DNA of 64,000 nt, taken from the NCBI GenBank assembly GCA_032622095.1, contig CP136062.1:5146001-5210000 (forward strand), in the 5' to 3' direction. Positions 44,776 to 59,737 of this stretch are shown here, one piece after another; the first letter of the stretch is position 1, and every line of letters begins with the position of its first letter. A program made the translations under genes and the position numbers. The notes below the pieces were generated by a model. It was not told the DNA's origin and ran no database searches. It was given only the letters and a program-made list of their open reading frames with translations. The DNA comes from Siphonodentalium dalli (Eukaryota > Mollusca > Scaphopoda > Gadilida > Siphonodentaliidae).

Positions 44776-46804
44776 TACTGGACACTTTTGCAACCCTTAT
44801 TACTCGAAAAGTACCAGGAGTAGCACACTAAAACTTGGTACGTATCTTGGGATCAAAGAGTTGTATGCCATCGTCGCATAACGAATATTGTCCGCGTTTT
44901 TCCCGAGGAGTTATCTCCCTTTATCTAAAACAATGTCATTTTATTATCTCGGAAATTATAAGGAGCAGAGCATCGAAAATTGGACTGTATGCACACCTCG
45001 ATATGCCCTACTGCCCACGGGCATCAGAACTTGTGTCCGCGCTTTCCCTGAGGAGTTACCGCCCATAGTTGGCAAACCTCTATTTGATTGTACTCTGTTG
45101 TCCTCTTGTATCATTCCAGATAACTGCATGTGGTTTTCATAGTCGTGATGACCGTTGTCAGTTTAGTCAGAGAAGGAAAATTTGACAGGGTCGGACATAT
45201 ATTTTGACACTGGGGTGGGGGGCAAAATTTTTGCAAAATAATTTTTTTTTTGACATTCATCTATTTAAGTTTATGTATTTCTCGAACGATAACAAACCCA
45301 TACCGGAAAGGATTTTTGAAATCCGAGAAGAAATGCAAGAGTTATGGGCCCTCAAAGTTTGCAATTTGGGCCGATGTGCTTGTGACCACATCTCCTCCGA
45401 AGGTATCGAACATAGGATATCATCTGATACGGCAACGTGTGCGGACGGAAGAGAGCACGCGATGGGCCAAATTTTGCCAGTGTCTGTTCATTATTGTGGG
45501 TCTGGGGAGGGGTGGTCCGTGGTACCAATTTTTAGTTCTTCTCCGAATCAGATGAAACTTGGAATATAACATCTCCAACATCAGTCGATCTCGAAATTTA
45601 AAGAATTTCGAAAATCCATCGAAAACTGACATAATTGCGGGCCCTCAAACTTTGCAATTTTGGACCCATGTGCTTGATAACACATCTCCTCCGAAGATAT
45701 CGAACATAGGATGTCATCTGATACGACAATACGTACGGATTGAAGAGGGCACGCGGTGGGCCAAATTTTGCCAGTGTCTGTTCAGTATTGTGGGTCTGGG
45801 GAGGGGTGGTCCATGGTACCAATTTTTAATTCTTTTTCGAATCAGATGAAACTTGGAATATAACATCTGCAACCTCAGCCGATCTAGAAACTGAAAGAAT
45901 TTCTAAAATCCATCGAAAACTGAAAGAATTGCGGGCCCTCAAACTTTGCAATTTTGGGCCCATGGATGTGCTTGATAACACATCTTTTCCGAAGATATCG
46001 AACCTAGGATGTAATCTGCTACTATAATCCGTACGGACTGAAGAGGGCACGCGGTGGGTGTAATTTTTCCAGTGTCGGTTCAGTATTGTGGGTCAGGGGA
46101 GGGGTAGTCCGTGGTACCATTTTTGTATTCTTCTCCGAATCAGATGAAACTTGGAATGTAACATCTACCATATACGTTGATCACGAAGCTGAAAACAGAT
46201 CGTAAATCCGTGTAAAAATGGCGGAGATTTTGGCAATCCAATTTTGAATTTGGGCCCATATGCTTTCCAATAACCAAAGTGTTATTCGGGTCCGAATCAG
46301 ATGAAATTTATGTTGTGCTATCTAGGTCAGCGGCAGATCGCAAAACTGAAAACAATTTTTAAATCCGTTGGAAACTAACGGAGTTACGGGTCCTCAAACT
46401 TCGCATTTTGTGCCAGGGTTGATGTTTTCCCAATCCCGTCACCCAATTTCGAGGTAGGGGTGGGGTCACGTCCAAACACTTGAGATCAACATACACATGT
46501 TAGGACAACATATACTCACCATACTTATATTTTCCGTCCCGAAACTGCGATTCTTTCCACTCATGATTTTCCCTATTATTATACTTCCATGGTGTAACCA
46601 AGGAAGTATATTGTTTTTCTACTGCGGCCGTTTTCTGTTTAATTGGAAATACTCAGAAACTAATGGGAGGAGGACCGCGAAATCTCTAGCGAATGTAGGC
46701 ATCTAAGGTCTACTAAAAATAATGCTATCCGGATGTTGGTCCAATATATTTTGACAGAGTTATGGCCCTTTTTCGATTATTTTTCATTATTATTATTATT
46801 ATTA
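44776..46804. repeat. satellite B, unit B1 (2029 bp)
   Basis: Homologous to A throughout but with many consistent differences, such as CACACCTCGATATGCCC. It holds four GGGCCCTCAAA-type subrepeat starts (near 45345, 45637, 45930, 46226), one more ~293-bp subrepeat than a 1733-bp unit. Private changes (TTTTTCCCGAGG, TAAAACAATG) mark it as the edge unit. Confidence 0.92.
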
Positions 46805-48833
46805 TACTGGACACTTTTGCAACCCTTATTACTCGAAAAGTACCAGGAGTAGCACACTAAAACTTGGTACGTATCTTGGGATCAAAGAGTTGTATGCCAT
46901 CGTCGCATAACGAATATTGTCCGCGTTTTCCCCGAGGAGTTATCTCCCTTTATCTAAAAAAATGTCATTTTATTATCTCGGAAATTATAAGGAGCAGAGC
47001 ATCGAAAATTGGACTGTATGCACACCTCGATATGCCCTACTGCCCACGGGCATCAGAACTTGTGTCCGCGCTTTCCCTGAGGAGTTACCGCCCATAGTTG
47101 GCAAACCTCTATTTGATTGTACTCTGTTGTCCTCTTGTATCATTCCAGATAACTGCATGTGGTTTTCATAGTCGTGATGACCGTTGTCAGTTTAGTCAGA
47201 GAAGGAAAATTTGACAGGGTCGGACATATATTTTGACACTGGGGTGGGGGGCAAAATTTTTGCAAAATAATTTTTTTTTTGACATTCATCTATTTAAGTT
47301 TATGTATTTCTCGAACGATAACAAACCCATACCGGAAAGGATTTTTGAAATCCGAGAAGAAATGCAAGAGTTATGGGCCCTCAAAGTTTGCAATTTGGGC
47401 CGATGTGCTTGTGACCACATCTCCTCCGAAGGTATCGAACATAGGATATCATCTGATACGGCAACGTGTGCGGACGGAAGAGAGCACGCGATGGGCCAAA
47501 TTTTGCCAGTGTCTGTTCATTATTGTGGGTCTGGGGAGGGGTGGTCCGTGGTACCAATTTTTAGTTCTTCTCCGAATCAGATGAAACTTGGAATATAACA
47601 TCTCCAACATCAGTCGATCTCGAAATTGAAAGAATTTCGAAAATCCATCGAAAACTGACATAATTGCGGGCCCTCAAACTTTGCAATTTTGGACCCATGT
47701 GCTTGATAACACATCTCCTCCGAAGATATCGAACATAGGATGTCATCTGATACGACAATACGTACGGATTGAAGAGGGCACGCGGTGGGCCAAATTTTGC
47801 CAGTGTCTGTTCAGTATTGTGGGTCTGGGGAGGGGTGGTCCATGGTACCAATTTTTAATTCTTTTTCGAATCAGATGAAACTTGGAATATAACATCTGCA
47901 ACCTCAGCCGATCTAGAAACTGAAAGAATTTCTAAAATCCATCGAAAACTGAAAGAATTGCGGGCCCTCAAACTTTGCAATTTTGGGCCCATGGATGTGC
48001 TTGATAACACATCTTTTCCGAAGATATCGAACCTAGGATGTAATCTGCTACTATAATCCGTACGGACTGAAGAGGGCACGCGGTGGGTGTAATTTTTCCA
48101 GTGTCGGTTCAGTATTGTGGGTCAGGGGAGGGGTAGTCCGTGGTACCATTTTTGTATTCTTCTCCGAATCAGATGAAACTTGGAATGTAACATCTACCAT
48201 ATACGTTGATCACGAAGCTGAAAACAGATCGTAAATCCGTGTAAAAATGGCGGAGATTTTGGCAATCCAATTTTGAATTTGGGCCCATATGCTTTCCAAT
48301 AACCAAAGTGTTATTCGGGTCCGAATCAGATGAAATTTATGTTGTGCTATCTAGGTCAGCGGCAGATCGCAAAACTGAAAACAATTTTTAAATCCGTTGG
48401 AAACTAACGGAGTTACGGGTCCTCAAACTTCGCATTTTGTGCCAGGGTTGATGTTTTCCCAATCCCGTCACCCAATTTCGAGGTAGGGGTGGGGTCACGT
48501 CCAAACACTTGAGATCAACATACACATGTTAGGACAACATATACTCACCATACTTATATTTTCCGTCCCGAAACTGCGATTCTTTCCACTCATGATTTTC
48601 CCTATTATTATACTTCCATGGTGTAACCAAGGAAGTATATTGTTTTTCTACTGCGGCCGTTTTCTGTTTAATTGGAAATACTCAGAAACTAATGGGAGGA
48701 GGACCGCGAAATCTCTAGCGAATGTAGGCATCTAAGGTCTACTAAAAATAATGCTATCCGGATGTTGGTCCAATATATTTTGACAGAGTTATGGCCCTTT
48801 TTCGATTATTTTTCATTATTATTATTATTATTA
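46805..48833. repeat. satellite B, unit B2 (2029 bp)
   Basis: Also has the extra subrepeat. Differs from B1 at a few sites only. Confidence 0.92.
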
Positions 48834-50568
48834 TACTGGACACTTTTGCAACCCTTATTACTCGAAAAGTACCAGGAGTAGCACACTAAAACTTGGTACG
48901 TATCTTGGGATCAAAGAGTTGTATGCCATCGTCGCATAACGAATATTGTCCGCGTTTTCCCCGAGGAGTTATCTCCCTTTATCTAAAAAAATGTCATTTT
49001 ATTATCTCGGAAATTATAAGGAGCAGAGCATCGAAAATTGGACTGTATGCACACCTCGATATGCCCTACTGCCCACGGGCATCAGAACTTGTGTCCGCGC
49101 TTTCCCTGAGGAGTTACCGCCCATAGTTGGCAAACCTCTATTTGATTGTACTCTGTTGTCCTCTTGTATCATTCCAGATAACTGCATGTGGTTTTCATAG
49201 TCGTGATGACCGTTGTCAGTTTAGTCAGAGAAGGAAAATTTGACAGGGTCGGACATATATTTTGACACTGGGGTGGGGGGCAAAATTTTTGCAAAATAAT
49301 TTTTTTTTTGACATTCATCTATTTAAGTTTATGTATTTCTCGAACGATAACAAACCCATACCGGAAAGGATTTTTGAAATCCGAGAAGAAATGCAAGAGT
49401 TATGGGCCCTCAAAGTTTGCAATTTGGGCCGATGTGCTTGTGACCACATCTCCTCCGAAGGTATCGAACATAGGATATCATCTGATACGGCAACGTGTGC
49501 GGACGGAAGAGAGCACGCGATGGGCCAAATTTTGCCAGTGTCTGTTCAGTATTGTGGGTCTGGGGAGGGGTGGTCCATGGTACCAATTTTTAATTCTTTT
49601 TCGAATCAGATGAAACTTGGAATATAACATCTGCAACCTCAGCCGATCTAGAAACTGAAAGAATTTCTAAAATCCATCGAAAACTGAAAGAATTGCGGGC
49701 CCTCAAACTTTGCAATTTTGGGCCCATGGATGTGCTTGATAACACATCTTTTCCGAAGATATCGAACCTAGGATGTAATCTGCTACTATAATCCGTACGG
49801 ACTGAAGAGGGCACGCGGTGGGTGTAATTTTTCCAGTGTCGGTTCAGTATTGTGGGTCAGGGGAGGGGTAGTCCGTGGTACCATTTTTGTATTCTTCTCC
49901 GAATCAGATGAAACTTGGAATGTAACATCTACCATATACGTTGATCACGAAGCTGAAAACAGATCGTAAATCCGTGTAAAAATGGCGGAGATTTTGGCAA
50001 TCCAATTTTGAATTTGGGCCCATATGCTTTCCAATAACCAAAGTGTTATTCGGGTCCGAATCAGATGAAATTTATGTTGTGCTATCTAGGTCAGCGGCAG
50101 ATCGCAAAACTGAAAACAATTTTTAAATCCGTTGGAAACTAACGGAGTTACGGGTCCTCAAACTTCGCATTTTGTGCCAGGGTTGATGTTTTCCCAATCA
50201 CGTCACCCAATTTCGAGGTAGGGGTGGGGTCACGTCCAAACACTTGAGATCAACATACACATGTTAGGACAACATATACTCACCATACTTATATTTTCCG
50301 TCCCGAAACTGCGATTCTTTCCACTCATGATTTTCCCTATTATTATACTTCCATGGTGTAACCAAGGAAGTATATTGTTTTTCTACTGCGGCCGTTTTCT
50401 GTTTAATTGGAAATACTCAGAAACTAATGGGAGGAGGACCGCGAAATCTCTAGCGAATGTAGGCATCTAAGGTCTACTAAAAATAATGCTATCCGGATGT
50501 TGGTCCAATATATTTTGACAGAGTTATGGCCCTTTTTCGATTATTTTTCATTATTATTATTATTATTA
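48834..50568. repeat. satellite B, unit B3 (1735 bp)
   Basis: Lacks one ~294-bp subrepeat relative to B1 and B2, consistent with unequal exchange inside the unit. Confidence 0.92.
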
Positions 50569-52805
50569 TACTGGACACTTTTGCAACCCTTATTACTCGA
50601 AAAGTACCAGGAGTAGCACACTAAAACTTGGTACGTATCTTGGGATCAAAGAGTTGTATGCCATCGTCGCATAACGAATATTGTCCGCGTTTTCCCCGAG
50701 GAGTTATCTCCCTTTATCTAAAAAAATGTCATTTTATTATCTCGGAAATTATAAGGAGCAGAGCATCGAAAATTGGACTGTATGCACACCTCGATATGCC
50801 CTACTGCCCACGGGCATCAGAACTTGTGTCCGCGCTTTCCCTGAGGAGTTACCGCCCATAGTTGGCAAACCTCTATTTGATTGTACTCTGTTGTCCTCTT
50901 GTATCATTCCAGATAACTGCATGTGGTTTTCATAGTCGTGATGACCGTTGTCAGTTTAGTCAGAGAAGGAAAATTTGACAGGGTCGGACATATATTTTGA
51001 CACTGGGGTGGGGGGCAAAATTTTTGCAAAATAATTTTTTTTTTGACATTCATCTATTTAAGTTTATGTATTTCTCGAACGATAACAAACCCATACCGGA
51101 AAGGATTTTTGAAATCCGAGAAGAAATGCAAGAGTTATGGGCCCTCAAAGTTTGCAATTTGGGCCGATGTGCTTGTGACCACATCTCCTCCGAAGGTATC
51201 GAACATAGGATATCATCTGATACGGCAACGTGTGCGGACGGAAGAGAGCACGCGATGGGCCAAATTTTGCCAGTGTCTGTTCATTATTGTGGGTCTGGGG
51301 AGGGGTGGTCCGTGGTACCAATTTTTAATTCTTTTTCGAATCAGATGAAACTTGGAATATAACATCTCCAACATCAGTCGATCTCGAAATTGAAAGAATT
51401 TCGAAAATCCATCGAAAACTGACATAATTGCGGGCCCTCAAACTTTGCAATTTTGGACCCATGTGCTTGATAACACATCTCCTCCGAAGATATCGAACAT
51501 AGGATGTCATCTGATACGACAATACGTACGGATTGAAGAGGGCACGCGGTGGGCCAAATTTTGCCAGTGTCTGTTCAGTATTGTGGGTCTGGGGAGGGGT
51601 GGTCCATGGTACCAATTTTTAATTCTTTTTCGAATCAGATGAAACTTGGAATATAACATCTGCAACCTCAGCCGATCTAGAAACTGAAAGAATTTCTAAA
51701 ATCCATCGAAAACTGAAAGAATTGCGGGCCCTCAAACTTTGCAATTTTGGGCCCATGGATGTGCTTGATAACACATCTTTTCCGAAGATATCGAACCTAG
51801 GATGTAATCTGCTACTATAATCCGTACGGACTGAAGAGGGCACGCGGTGGGTGTAATTTTTCCAGTGTCGGTTCAGTATTGTGGGTCAGGGGAGGGGTAG
51901 TCCGTGGTACCATTTTTGTATTCTTCTCCGAATCAGATGAAACTTGGAATGTAACATCTACCATATACGTTGATCACGAAGCTGAAAACAGATCGTAAAT
52001 CCGTGTAAAAATGGCGGAGATTTTGGCAATCCAATTTTGAATTTGGGCCCATATGCTTTCCAATAACCAAAGTGTTATTCGGGTCCGAATCAGATGAAAT
52101 TTATGTTGTGCTATCTAGGTCAGCGGCAGATCGCAAAACTGAAAACAATTTTTAAATCCGTTGGAAACTAACGGAGTTACGGGTCCTCAAACTTCGCATT
52201 TTGTGCCAGGGTTGATGTTTTCCCAATCCCGTCACCCAATTTCGAGGTAGGGGTGGGGTCACGTCCAAACACTTGAGATCAACATACACATGTTAGGACA
52301 ACATATACTCACCATACTTATATTTTCCGTCCCGAAACTGCGATTCTTTCCACTCATGATTTTCCCTATTATTATACTTCCATGGTGTAACCAAGGAAGT
52401 ATATTGTTTTTCTACTGCGGCCGTTTTCTGTTTAATTGGAAATACTCAGAAACTAATGGGAGGAGGACCGCGAAATCTCTAGCGAATGTAGGCATCTAAG
52501 GTCTACTAAAAATAATGCTATCCGGATGTTGGTCCAATATATTTTGACAGAGTTATGGCCCTTTTTCGATTATTTTTCATTATTATACTTCCATGGTGTA
52601 ACCAAGGAAGTATATTGTTTTTCTACTGCGGCCGTTTTCTGTTTAATTGGAAATACTCAGAAACTAATAGGAGGAGGACCGCGAAATCTCTAGCGAATGT
52701 AGGCATCTAAGGTCTACTAAAAATAATGCTATCCGGATGTTGGTCCAATATATTTTGACAGAGTTATGGCCCTTTTTCGATTATTTTTCATTATTATTAT
52801 TATTA
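50569..52805. repeat. satellite B, unit B4 (2237 bp)
   Basis: Has the extra subrepeat and also two hairpin blocks (starting 52373 and 52584). The second block carries AACTAATAGG where earlier units have AACTAATGGG. Confidence 0.92.
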
Positions 52806-54538
52806 TACTGGACACTTTTGCAACCCTTATTACTCGAAAAGTACCAGGAGTAGCACACTAAAACTTGGTACGTATCTTGGGATCAAAGAGTTGTATGCCA
52901 TCGTCGCATAACGAATATTGTCCGCGTTTTCCCCGAGGAGTTATCTCCCTTTATCTAAAAATATGTCATTTTATTATCTCGGAAATTATAAGGAGCAGAG
53001 CATCGAAAATTGGACTGTATGCACACCTCGATATGCCCTACTGCCCACGGGCATCAGAACTTGTGTCCGCGCTTTCCCTGAGGAGTTACCGCCCATAGTT
53101 GGCAAACCTCTATTTGATTGTACTCTGTTGTCCTCTTGTATCATTCCAGATAACTGCATGTGGTTTTCATAGTCGTGTTGACCGTTGTCAGTTTAGTCAG
53201 AGAAGAAAAATTTGACAGGGTTGGACATATATTTTGACACTGGGGTGGGGGGCAAAATTTTTGCAAAATAAAATTTTGTTTGACATTCATCTATTTAAGT
53301 TTATGTATTTCTCGAACGATAACAAACCCATACCGGAAAGGATTTTTGAAATCCGAGAAGAAATGCAAGAGTTACGGGCCCTCAAAGTTTGCAATTTGGG
53401 CCGATGTGCTTGTGACCACATCTCCTCCGAAGGTATCGAACATAGGATATCATCTGATACGGCAACGTGTGCGGACGGAAGAGAGCACGCGATGGGCCAA
53501 ATTTTGCCAGTGTCTGTTCATTATTGTGGGTCTGGGGAGGGGTGGTCCGTGGTACCAATTTTTAATTCTTTTTCGAATCAGATGAAACTTGGAATATAAC
53601 ATCTGCAACCTCAGCCGATCTAGAAACTGAAAGAATTTCTAAAATCCATCGAAAACTGAAAGAATTTCGGGCCCTCAAACTTTGCAATTTTGGGCCCATG
53701 GATGTGCTTGATAACACATCTTTTCCGAAGATATCGAACCTAGGATGTAATCTGCTACTATAATCCGTACGGACTGAAGAGGGCACGCGGTGGGTGTAAT
53801 TTTTCCAGTGTCGGTTCAGTATTGTGGGTCAGGGGAGGGGTAGTCCGTGGTACCATTTTTGTATTCTTCTCCGAATCAGATGAAACTTGGAATGTAACAT
53901 CTACCATATACGTTGATCACGAAGCTGAAAACAGATCGTAAATCCGTCTAAAAATGGCGGAGATTTTGGCAATCCAATTTTGAATTTGGGCCCATTTGCT
54001 TTCCAATAACCAAAGTGTTATTCGGGTCCGAATCAGATGAAATTTATGTTGTGCAATCTAGGTCAGCGGCAGATCGCAAAACTGAAAACAATTTTTAAAT
54101 CCGTTGGAAACTAACGGAGTTACGGGCCCTCAAACTTCGCATTTTGTGCCAGGGTTGATGTTTTCCCAATCCCGTCACCCAATTTCGAGGTAGGGGGTGG
54201 GGTCACGTCCAAACACTTGAGATCAACATACACATGTTAGGACAACATATACTCACCATACTTATATTTTCCGTCCCGAAACTGCGATTCTTTCCACTCA
54301 TGATTTTCCCTATTATTATACTTCCATGGTGTAACCAAGGAAGTATATTGTTTTTCTACTGCGGCCGTTTTCTGTTTAATTGGAAATACTCAGAAACTAA
54401 TAGGAGGAGGACCGCGAAATCTCTAGCGAATGTAGGCATCTAAGGTCTACTAAAAATAATGCTATCCGGATGTTGGTCCAATATATTTTGACAGAGTTAT
54501 GGCCCTTTTTCGATTATTTTTCATTATTATTATTATTA
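52806..54538. repeat. satellite B, unit B5 (1733 bp)
   Basis: First of the B5-B10 block. Variants TAAAAATATG, GTCGTGTTGACC, GGTAGGGGGTGGGG and AACTAATAGG are shared by this block. Confidence 0.93.
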
Positions 54539-56271
54539 TACTGGACACTTTTGCAACCCTTATTACTCGAAAAGTACCAGGAGTAGCACACTAAAACTTG
54601 GTACGTATCTTGGGATCAAAGAGTTGTATGCCATCGTCGCATAACGAATATTGTCCGCGTTTTCCCCGAGGAGTTATCTCCCTTTATCTAAAAATATGTC
54701 ATTTTATTATCTCGGAAATTATAAGGAGCAGAGCATCGAAAATTGGACTGTATGCACACCTCGATATGCCCTACTGCCCACGGGCATCAGAACTTGTGTC
54801 CGCGCTTTCCCTGAGGAGTTACCGCCCATAGTTGGCAAACCTCTATTTGATTGTACTCTGTTGTCCTCTTGTATCATTCCAGATAACTGCATGTGGTTTT
54901 CATAGTCGTGTTGACCGTTGTCAGTTTAGTCAGAGAAGAAAAATTTGACAGGGTTGGACATATATTTTGACACTGGGGTGGGGGGCAAAATTTTTGCAAA
55001 ATAAAATTTTGTTTGACATTCATCTATTTAAGTTTATGTATTTCTCGAACGATAACAAACCCATACCGGAAAGGATTTTTGAAATCCGAGAAGAAATGCA
55101 AGAGTTACGGGCCCTCAAAGTTTGCAATTTGGGCCGATGTGCTTGTGACCACATCTCCTCCGAAGGTATCGAACATAGGATATCATCTGATACGGCAACG
55201 TGTGCGGACGGAAGAGAGCACGCGATGGGCCAAATTTTGCCAGTGTCTGTTCATTATTGTGGGTCTGGGGAGGGGTGGTCCGTGGTACCAATTTTTAATT
55301 CTTTTTCGAATCAGATGAAACTTGGAATATAACATCTGCAACCTCAGCCGATCTAGAAACTGAAAGAATTTCTAAAATCCATCGAAAACTGAAAGAATTT
55401 CGGGCCCTCAAACTTTGCAATTTTGGGCCCATGGATGTGCTTGATAACACATCTTTTCCGAAGATATCGAACCTAGGATGTAATCTGCTACTATAATCCG
55501 TACGGACTGAAGAGGGCACGCGGTGGGTGTAATTTTTCCAGTGTCGGTTCAGTATTGTGGGTCAGGGGAGGGGTAGTCCGTGGTACCATTTTTGTATTCT
55601 TCTCCGAATCAGATGAAACTTGGAATGTAACATCTACCATATACGTTGATCACGAAGCTGAAAACAGATCGTAAATCCGTCTAAAAATGGCGGAGATTTT
55701 GGCAATCCAATTTTGAATTTGGGCCCATTTGCTTTCCAATAACCAAAGTGTTATTCGGGTCCGAATCAGATGAAATTTATGTTGTGCAATCTAGGTCAGC
55801 GGCAGATCGCAAAACTGAAAACAATTTTTAAATCCGTTGGAAACTAACGGAGTTACGGGCCCTCAAACTTCGCATTTTGTGCCAGGGTTGATGTTTTCCC
55901 AATCCCGTCACCCAATTTCGAGGTAGGGGGTGGGGTCACGTCCAAACACTTGAGATCAACATACACATGTTAGGACAACATATACTCACCATACTTATAT
56001 TTTCCGTCCCGAAACTGCGATTCTTTCCACTCATGATTTTCCCTATTATTATACTTCCATGGTGTAACCAAGGAAGTATATTGTTTTTCTACTGCGGCCG
56101 TTTTCTGTTTAATTGGAAATACTCAGAAACTAATAGGAGGAGGACCGCGAAATCTCTAGCGAATGTAGGCATCTAAGGTCTACTAAAAATAATGCTATCC
56201 GGATGTTGGTCCAATATATTTTGACAGAGTTATGGCCCTTTTTCGATTATTTTTCATTATTATTATTATTA
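54539..56271. repeat. satellite B, unit B6 (1733 bp)
   Basis: Same period and variants as B5. No difference seen in the parts compared. Confidence 0.93.
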
Positions 56272-58004
56272 TACTGGACACTTTTGCAACCCTTATTACT
56301 CGAAAAGTACCAGGAGTAGCACACTAAAACTTGGTACGTATCTTGGGATCAAAGAGTTGTATGCCATCGTCGCATAACGAATATTGTCCGCGTTTTCCCC
56401 GAGGAGTTATCTCCCTTTATCTAAAAATATGTCATTTTATTATCTCGGAAATTATAAGGAGCAGAGCATCGAAAATTGGACTGTATGCACACCTCGATAT
56501 GCCCTACTGCCCACGGGCATCAGAACTTGTGTCCGCGCTTTCCCTGAGGAGTTACCGCCCATAGTTGGCAAACCTCTATTTGATTGTACTCTGTTGTCCT
56601 CTTGTATCATTCCAGATAACTGCATGTGGTTTTCATAGTCGTGTTGACCGTTGTCAGTTTAGTCAGAGAAGAAAAATTTGACAGGGTTGGACATATATTT
56701 TGACACTGGGGTGGGGGGCAAAATTTTTGCAAAATAAAATTTTGTTTGACATTCATCTATTTAAGTTTATGTATTTCTCGAACGATAACAAACCCATACC
56801 GGAAAGGATTTTTGAAATCCGAGAAGAAATGCAAGAGTTACGGGCCCTCAAAGTTTGCAATTTGGGCCGATGTGCTTGTGACCACATCTCCTCCGAAGGT
56901 ATCGAACATAGGATATCATCTGATACGGCAACGTGTGCGGACGGAAGAGAGCACGCGATGGGCCAAATTTTGCCAGTGTCTGTTCATTATTGTGGGTCTG
57001 GGGAGGGGTGGTCCGTGGTACCAATTTTTAATTCTTTTTCGAATCAGATGAAACTTGGAATATAACATCTGCAACCTCAGCCGATCTAGAAACTGAAAGA
57101 ATTTCTAAAATCCATCGAAAACTGAAAGAATTTCGGGCCCTCAAACTTTGCAATTTTGGGCCCATGGATGTGCTTGATAACACATCTTTTCCGAAGATAT
57201 CGAACCTAGGATGTAATCTGCTACTATAATCCGTACGGACTGAAGAGGGCACGCGGTGGGTGTAATTTTTCCAGTGTCGGTTCAGTATTGTGGGTCAGGG
57301 GAGGGGTAGTCCGTGGTACCATTTTTGTATTCTTCTCCGAATCAGATGAAACTTGGAATGTAACATCTACCATATACGTTGATCACGAAGCTGAAAACAG
57401 ATCGTAAATCCGTCTAAAAATGGCGGAGATTTTGGCAATCCAATTTTGAATTTGGGCCCATTTGCTTTCCAATAACCAAAGTGTTATTCGGGTCCGAATC
57501 AGATGAAATTTATGTTGTGCAATCTAGGTCAGCGGCAGATCGCAAAACTGAAAACAATTTTTAAATCCGTTGGAAACTAACGGAGTTACGGGCCCTCAAA
57601 CTTCGCATTTTGTGCCAGGGTTGATGTTTTCCCAATCCCGTCACCCAATTTCGAGGTAGGGGGTGGGGTCACGTCCAAACACTTGAGATCAACATACACA
57701 TGTTAGGACAACATATACTCACCATACTTATATTTTCCGTCCCGAAACTGCGATTCTTTCCACTCATGATTTTCCCTATTATTATACTTCCATGGTGTAA
57801 CCAAGGAAGTATATTGTTTTTCTACTGCGGCCGTTTTCTGTTTAATTGGAAATACTCAGAAACTAATAGGAGGAGGACCGCGAAATCTCTAGCGAATGTA
57901 GGCATCTAAGGTCTACTAAAAATAATGCTATCCGGATGTTGGTCCAATATATTTTGACAGAGTTATGGCCCTTTTTCGATTATTTTTCATTATTATTATT
58001 ATTA
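56272..58004. repeat. satellite B, unit B7 (1733 bp)
   Basis: Same as B6 in the parts compared. Confidence 0.93.
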
Positions 58005-59737
58005 TACTGGACACTTTTGCAACCCTTATTACTCGAAAAGTACCAGGAGTAGCACACTAAAACTTGGTACGTATCTTGGGATCAAAGAGTTGTATGCCAT
58101 CGTCGCATAACGAATATTGTCCGCGTTTTCCCCGAGGAGTTATCTCCCTTTATCTAAAAATATGTCATTTTATTATCTCGGAAATTATAAGGAGCAGAGC
58201 ATCGAAAATTGGACTGTATGCACACCTCGATATGCCCTACTGCCCACGGGCATCAGAACTTGTGTCCGCGCTTTCCCTGAGGAGTTACCGCCCATAGTTG
58301 GCAAACCTCTATTTGATTGTACTCTGTTGTCCTCTTGTATCATTCCAGATAACTGCATGTGGTTTTCATAGTCGTGTTGACCGTTGTCAGTTTAGTCAGA
58401 GAAGAAAAATTTGACAGGGTTGGACATATATTTTGACACTGGGGTGGGGGGCAAAATTTTTGCAAAATAAAATTTTGTTTGACATTCATCTATTTAAGTT
58501 TATGTATTTCTCGAACGATAACAAACCCATACCGGAAAGGATTTTTGAAATCCGAGAAGAAATGCAAGAGTTACGGGCCCTCAAAGTTTGCAATTTGGGC
58601 CGATGTGCTTGTGACCACATCTCCTCCGAAGGTATCGAACATAGGATATCATCTGATACGGCAACGTGTGCGGACGGAAGAGAGCACGCGATGGGCCAAA
58701 TTTTGCCAGTGTCTGTTCATTATTGTGGGTCTGGGGAGGGGTGGTCCGTGGTACCAATTTTTAATTCTTTTTCGAATCAGATGAAACTTGGAATATAACA
58801 TCTGCAACCTCAGCCGATCTAGAAACTGAAAGAATTTCTAAAATCCATCGAAAACTGAAAGAATTTCGGGCCCTCAAACTTTGCAATTTTGGGCCCATGG
58901 ATGTGCTTGATAACACATCTTTTCCGAAGATATCGAACCTAGGATGTAATCTGCTACTATAATCCGTACGGACTGAAGAGGGCACGCGGTGGGTGTAATT
59001 TTTCCAGTGTCGGTTCAGTATTGTGGGTCAGGGGAGGGGTAGTCCGTGGTACCATTTTTGTATTCTTCTCCGAATCAGATGAAACTTGGAATGTAACATC
59101 TACCATATACGTTGATCACGAAGCTGAAAACAGATCGTAAATCCGTCTAAAAATGGCGGAGATTTTGGCAATCCAATTTTGAATTTGGGCCCATTTGCTT
59201 TCCAATAACCAAAGTGTTATTCGGGTCCGAATCAGATGAAATTTATGTTGTGCAATCTAGGTCAGCGGCAGATCGCAAAACTGAAAACAATTTTTAAATC
59301 CGTTGGAAACTAACGGAGTTACGGGCCCTCAAACTTCGCATTTTGTGCCAGGGTTGATGTTTTCCCAATCCCGTCACCCAATTTCGAGGTAGGGGGTGGG
59401 GTCACGTCCAAACACTTGAGATCAACATACACATGTTAGGACAACATATACTCACCATACTTATATTTTCCGTCCCGAAACTGCGATTCTTTCCACTCAT
59501 GATTTTCCCTATTATTATACTTCCATGGTGTAACCAAGGAAGTATATTGTTTTTCTACTGCGGCCGTTTTCTGTTTAATTGGAAATACTCAGAAACTAAT
59601 AGGAGGAGGACCGCGAAATCTCTAGCGAATGTAGGCATCTAAGGTCTACTAAAAATAATGCTATCCGGATGTTGGTCCAATATATTTTGACAGAGTTATG
59701 GCCCTTTTTCGATTATTTTTCATTATTATTATTATTA
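58005..59737. repeat. satellite B, unit B8 (1733 bp)
   Basis: Same as B6 in the parts compared. Confidence 0.93.

Noticed and set aside
45250..45569. Nucleosome-phased satellite because 294 is twice 147
   Set aside because: The number match is suggestive only. Nothing else in the sequence supports it.
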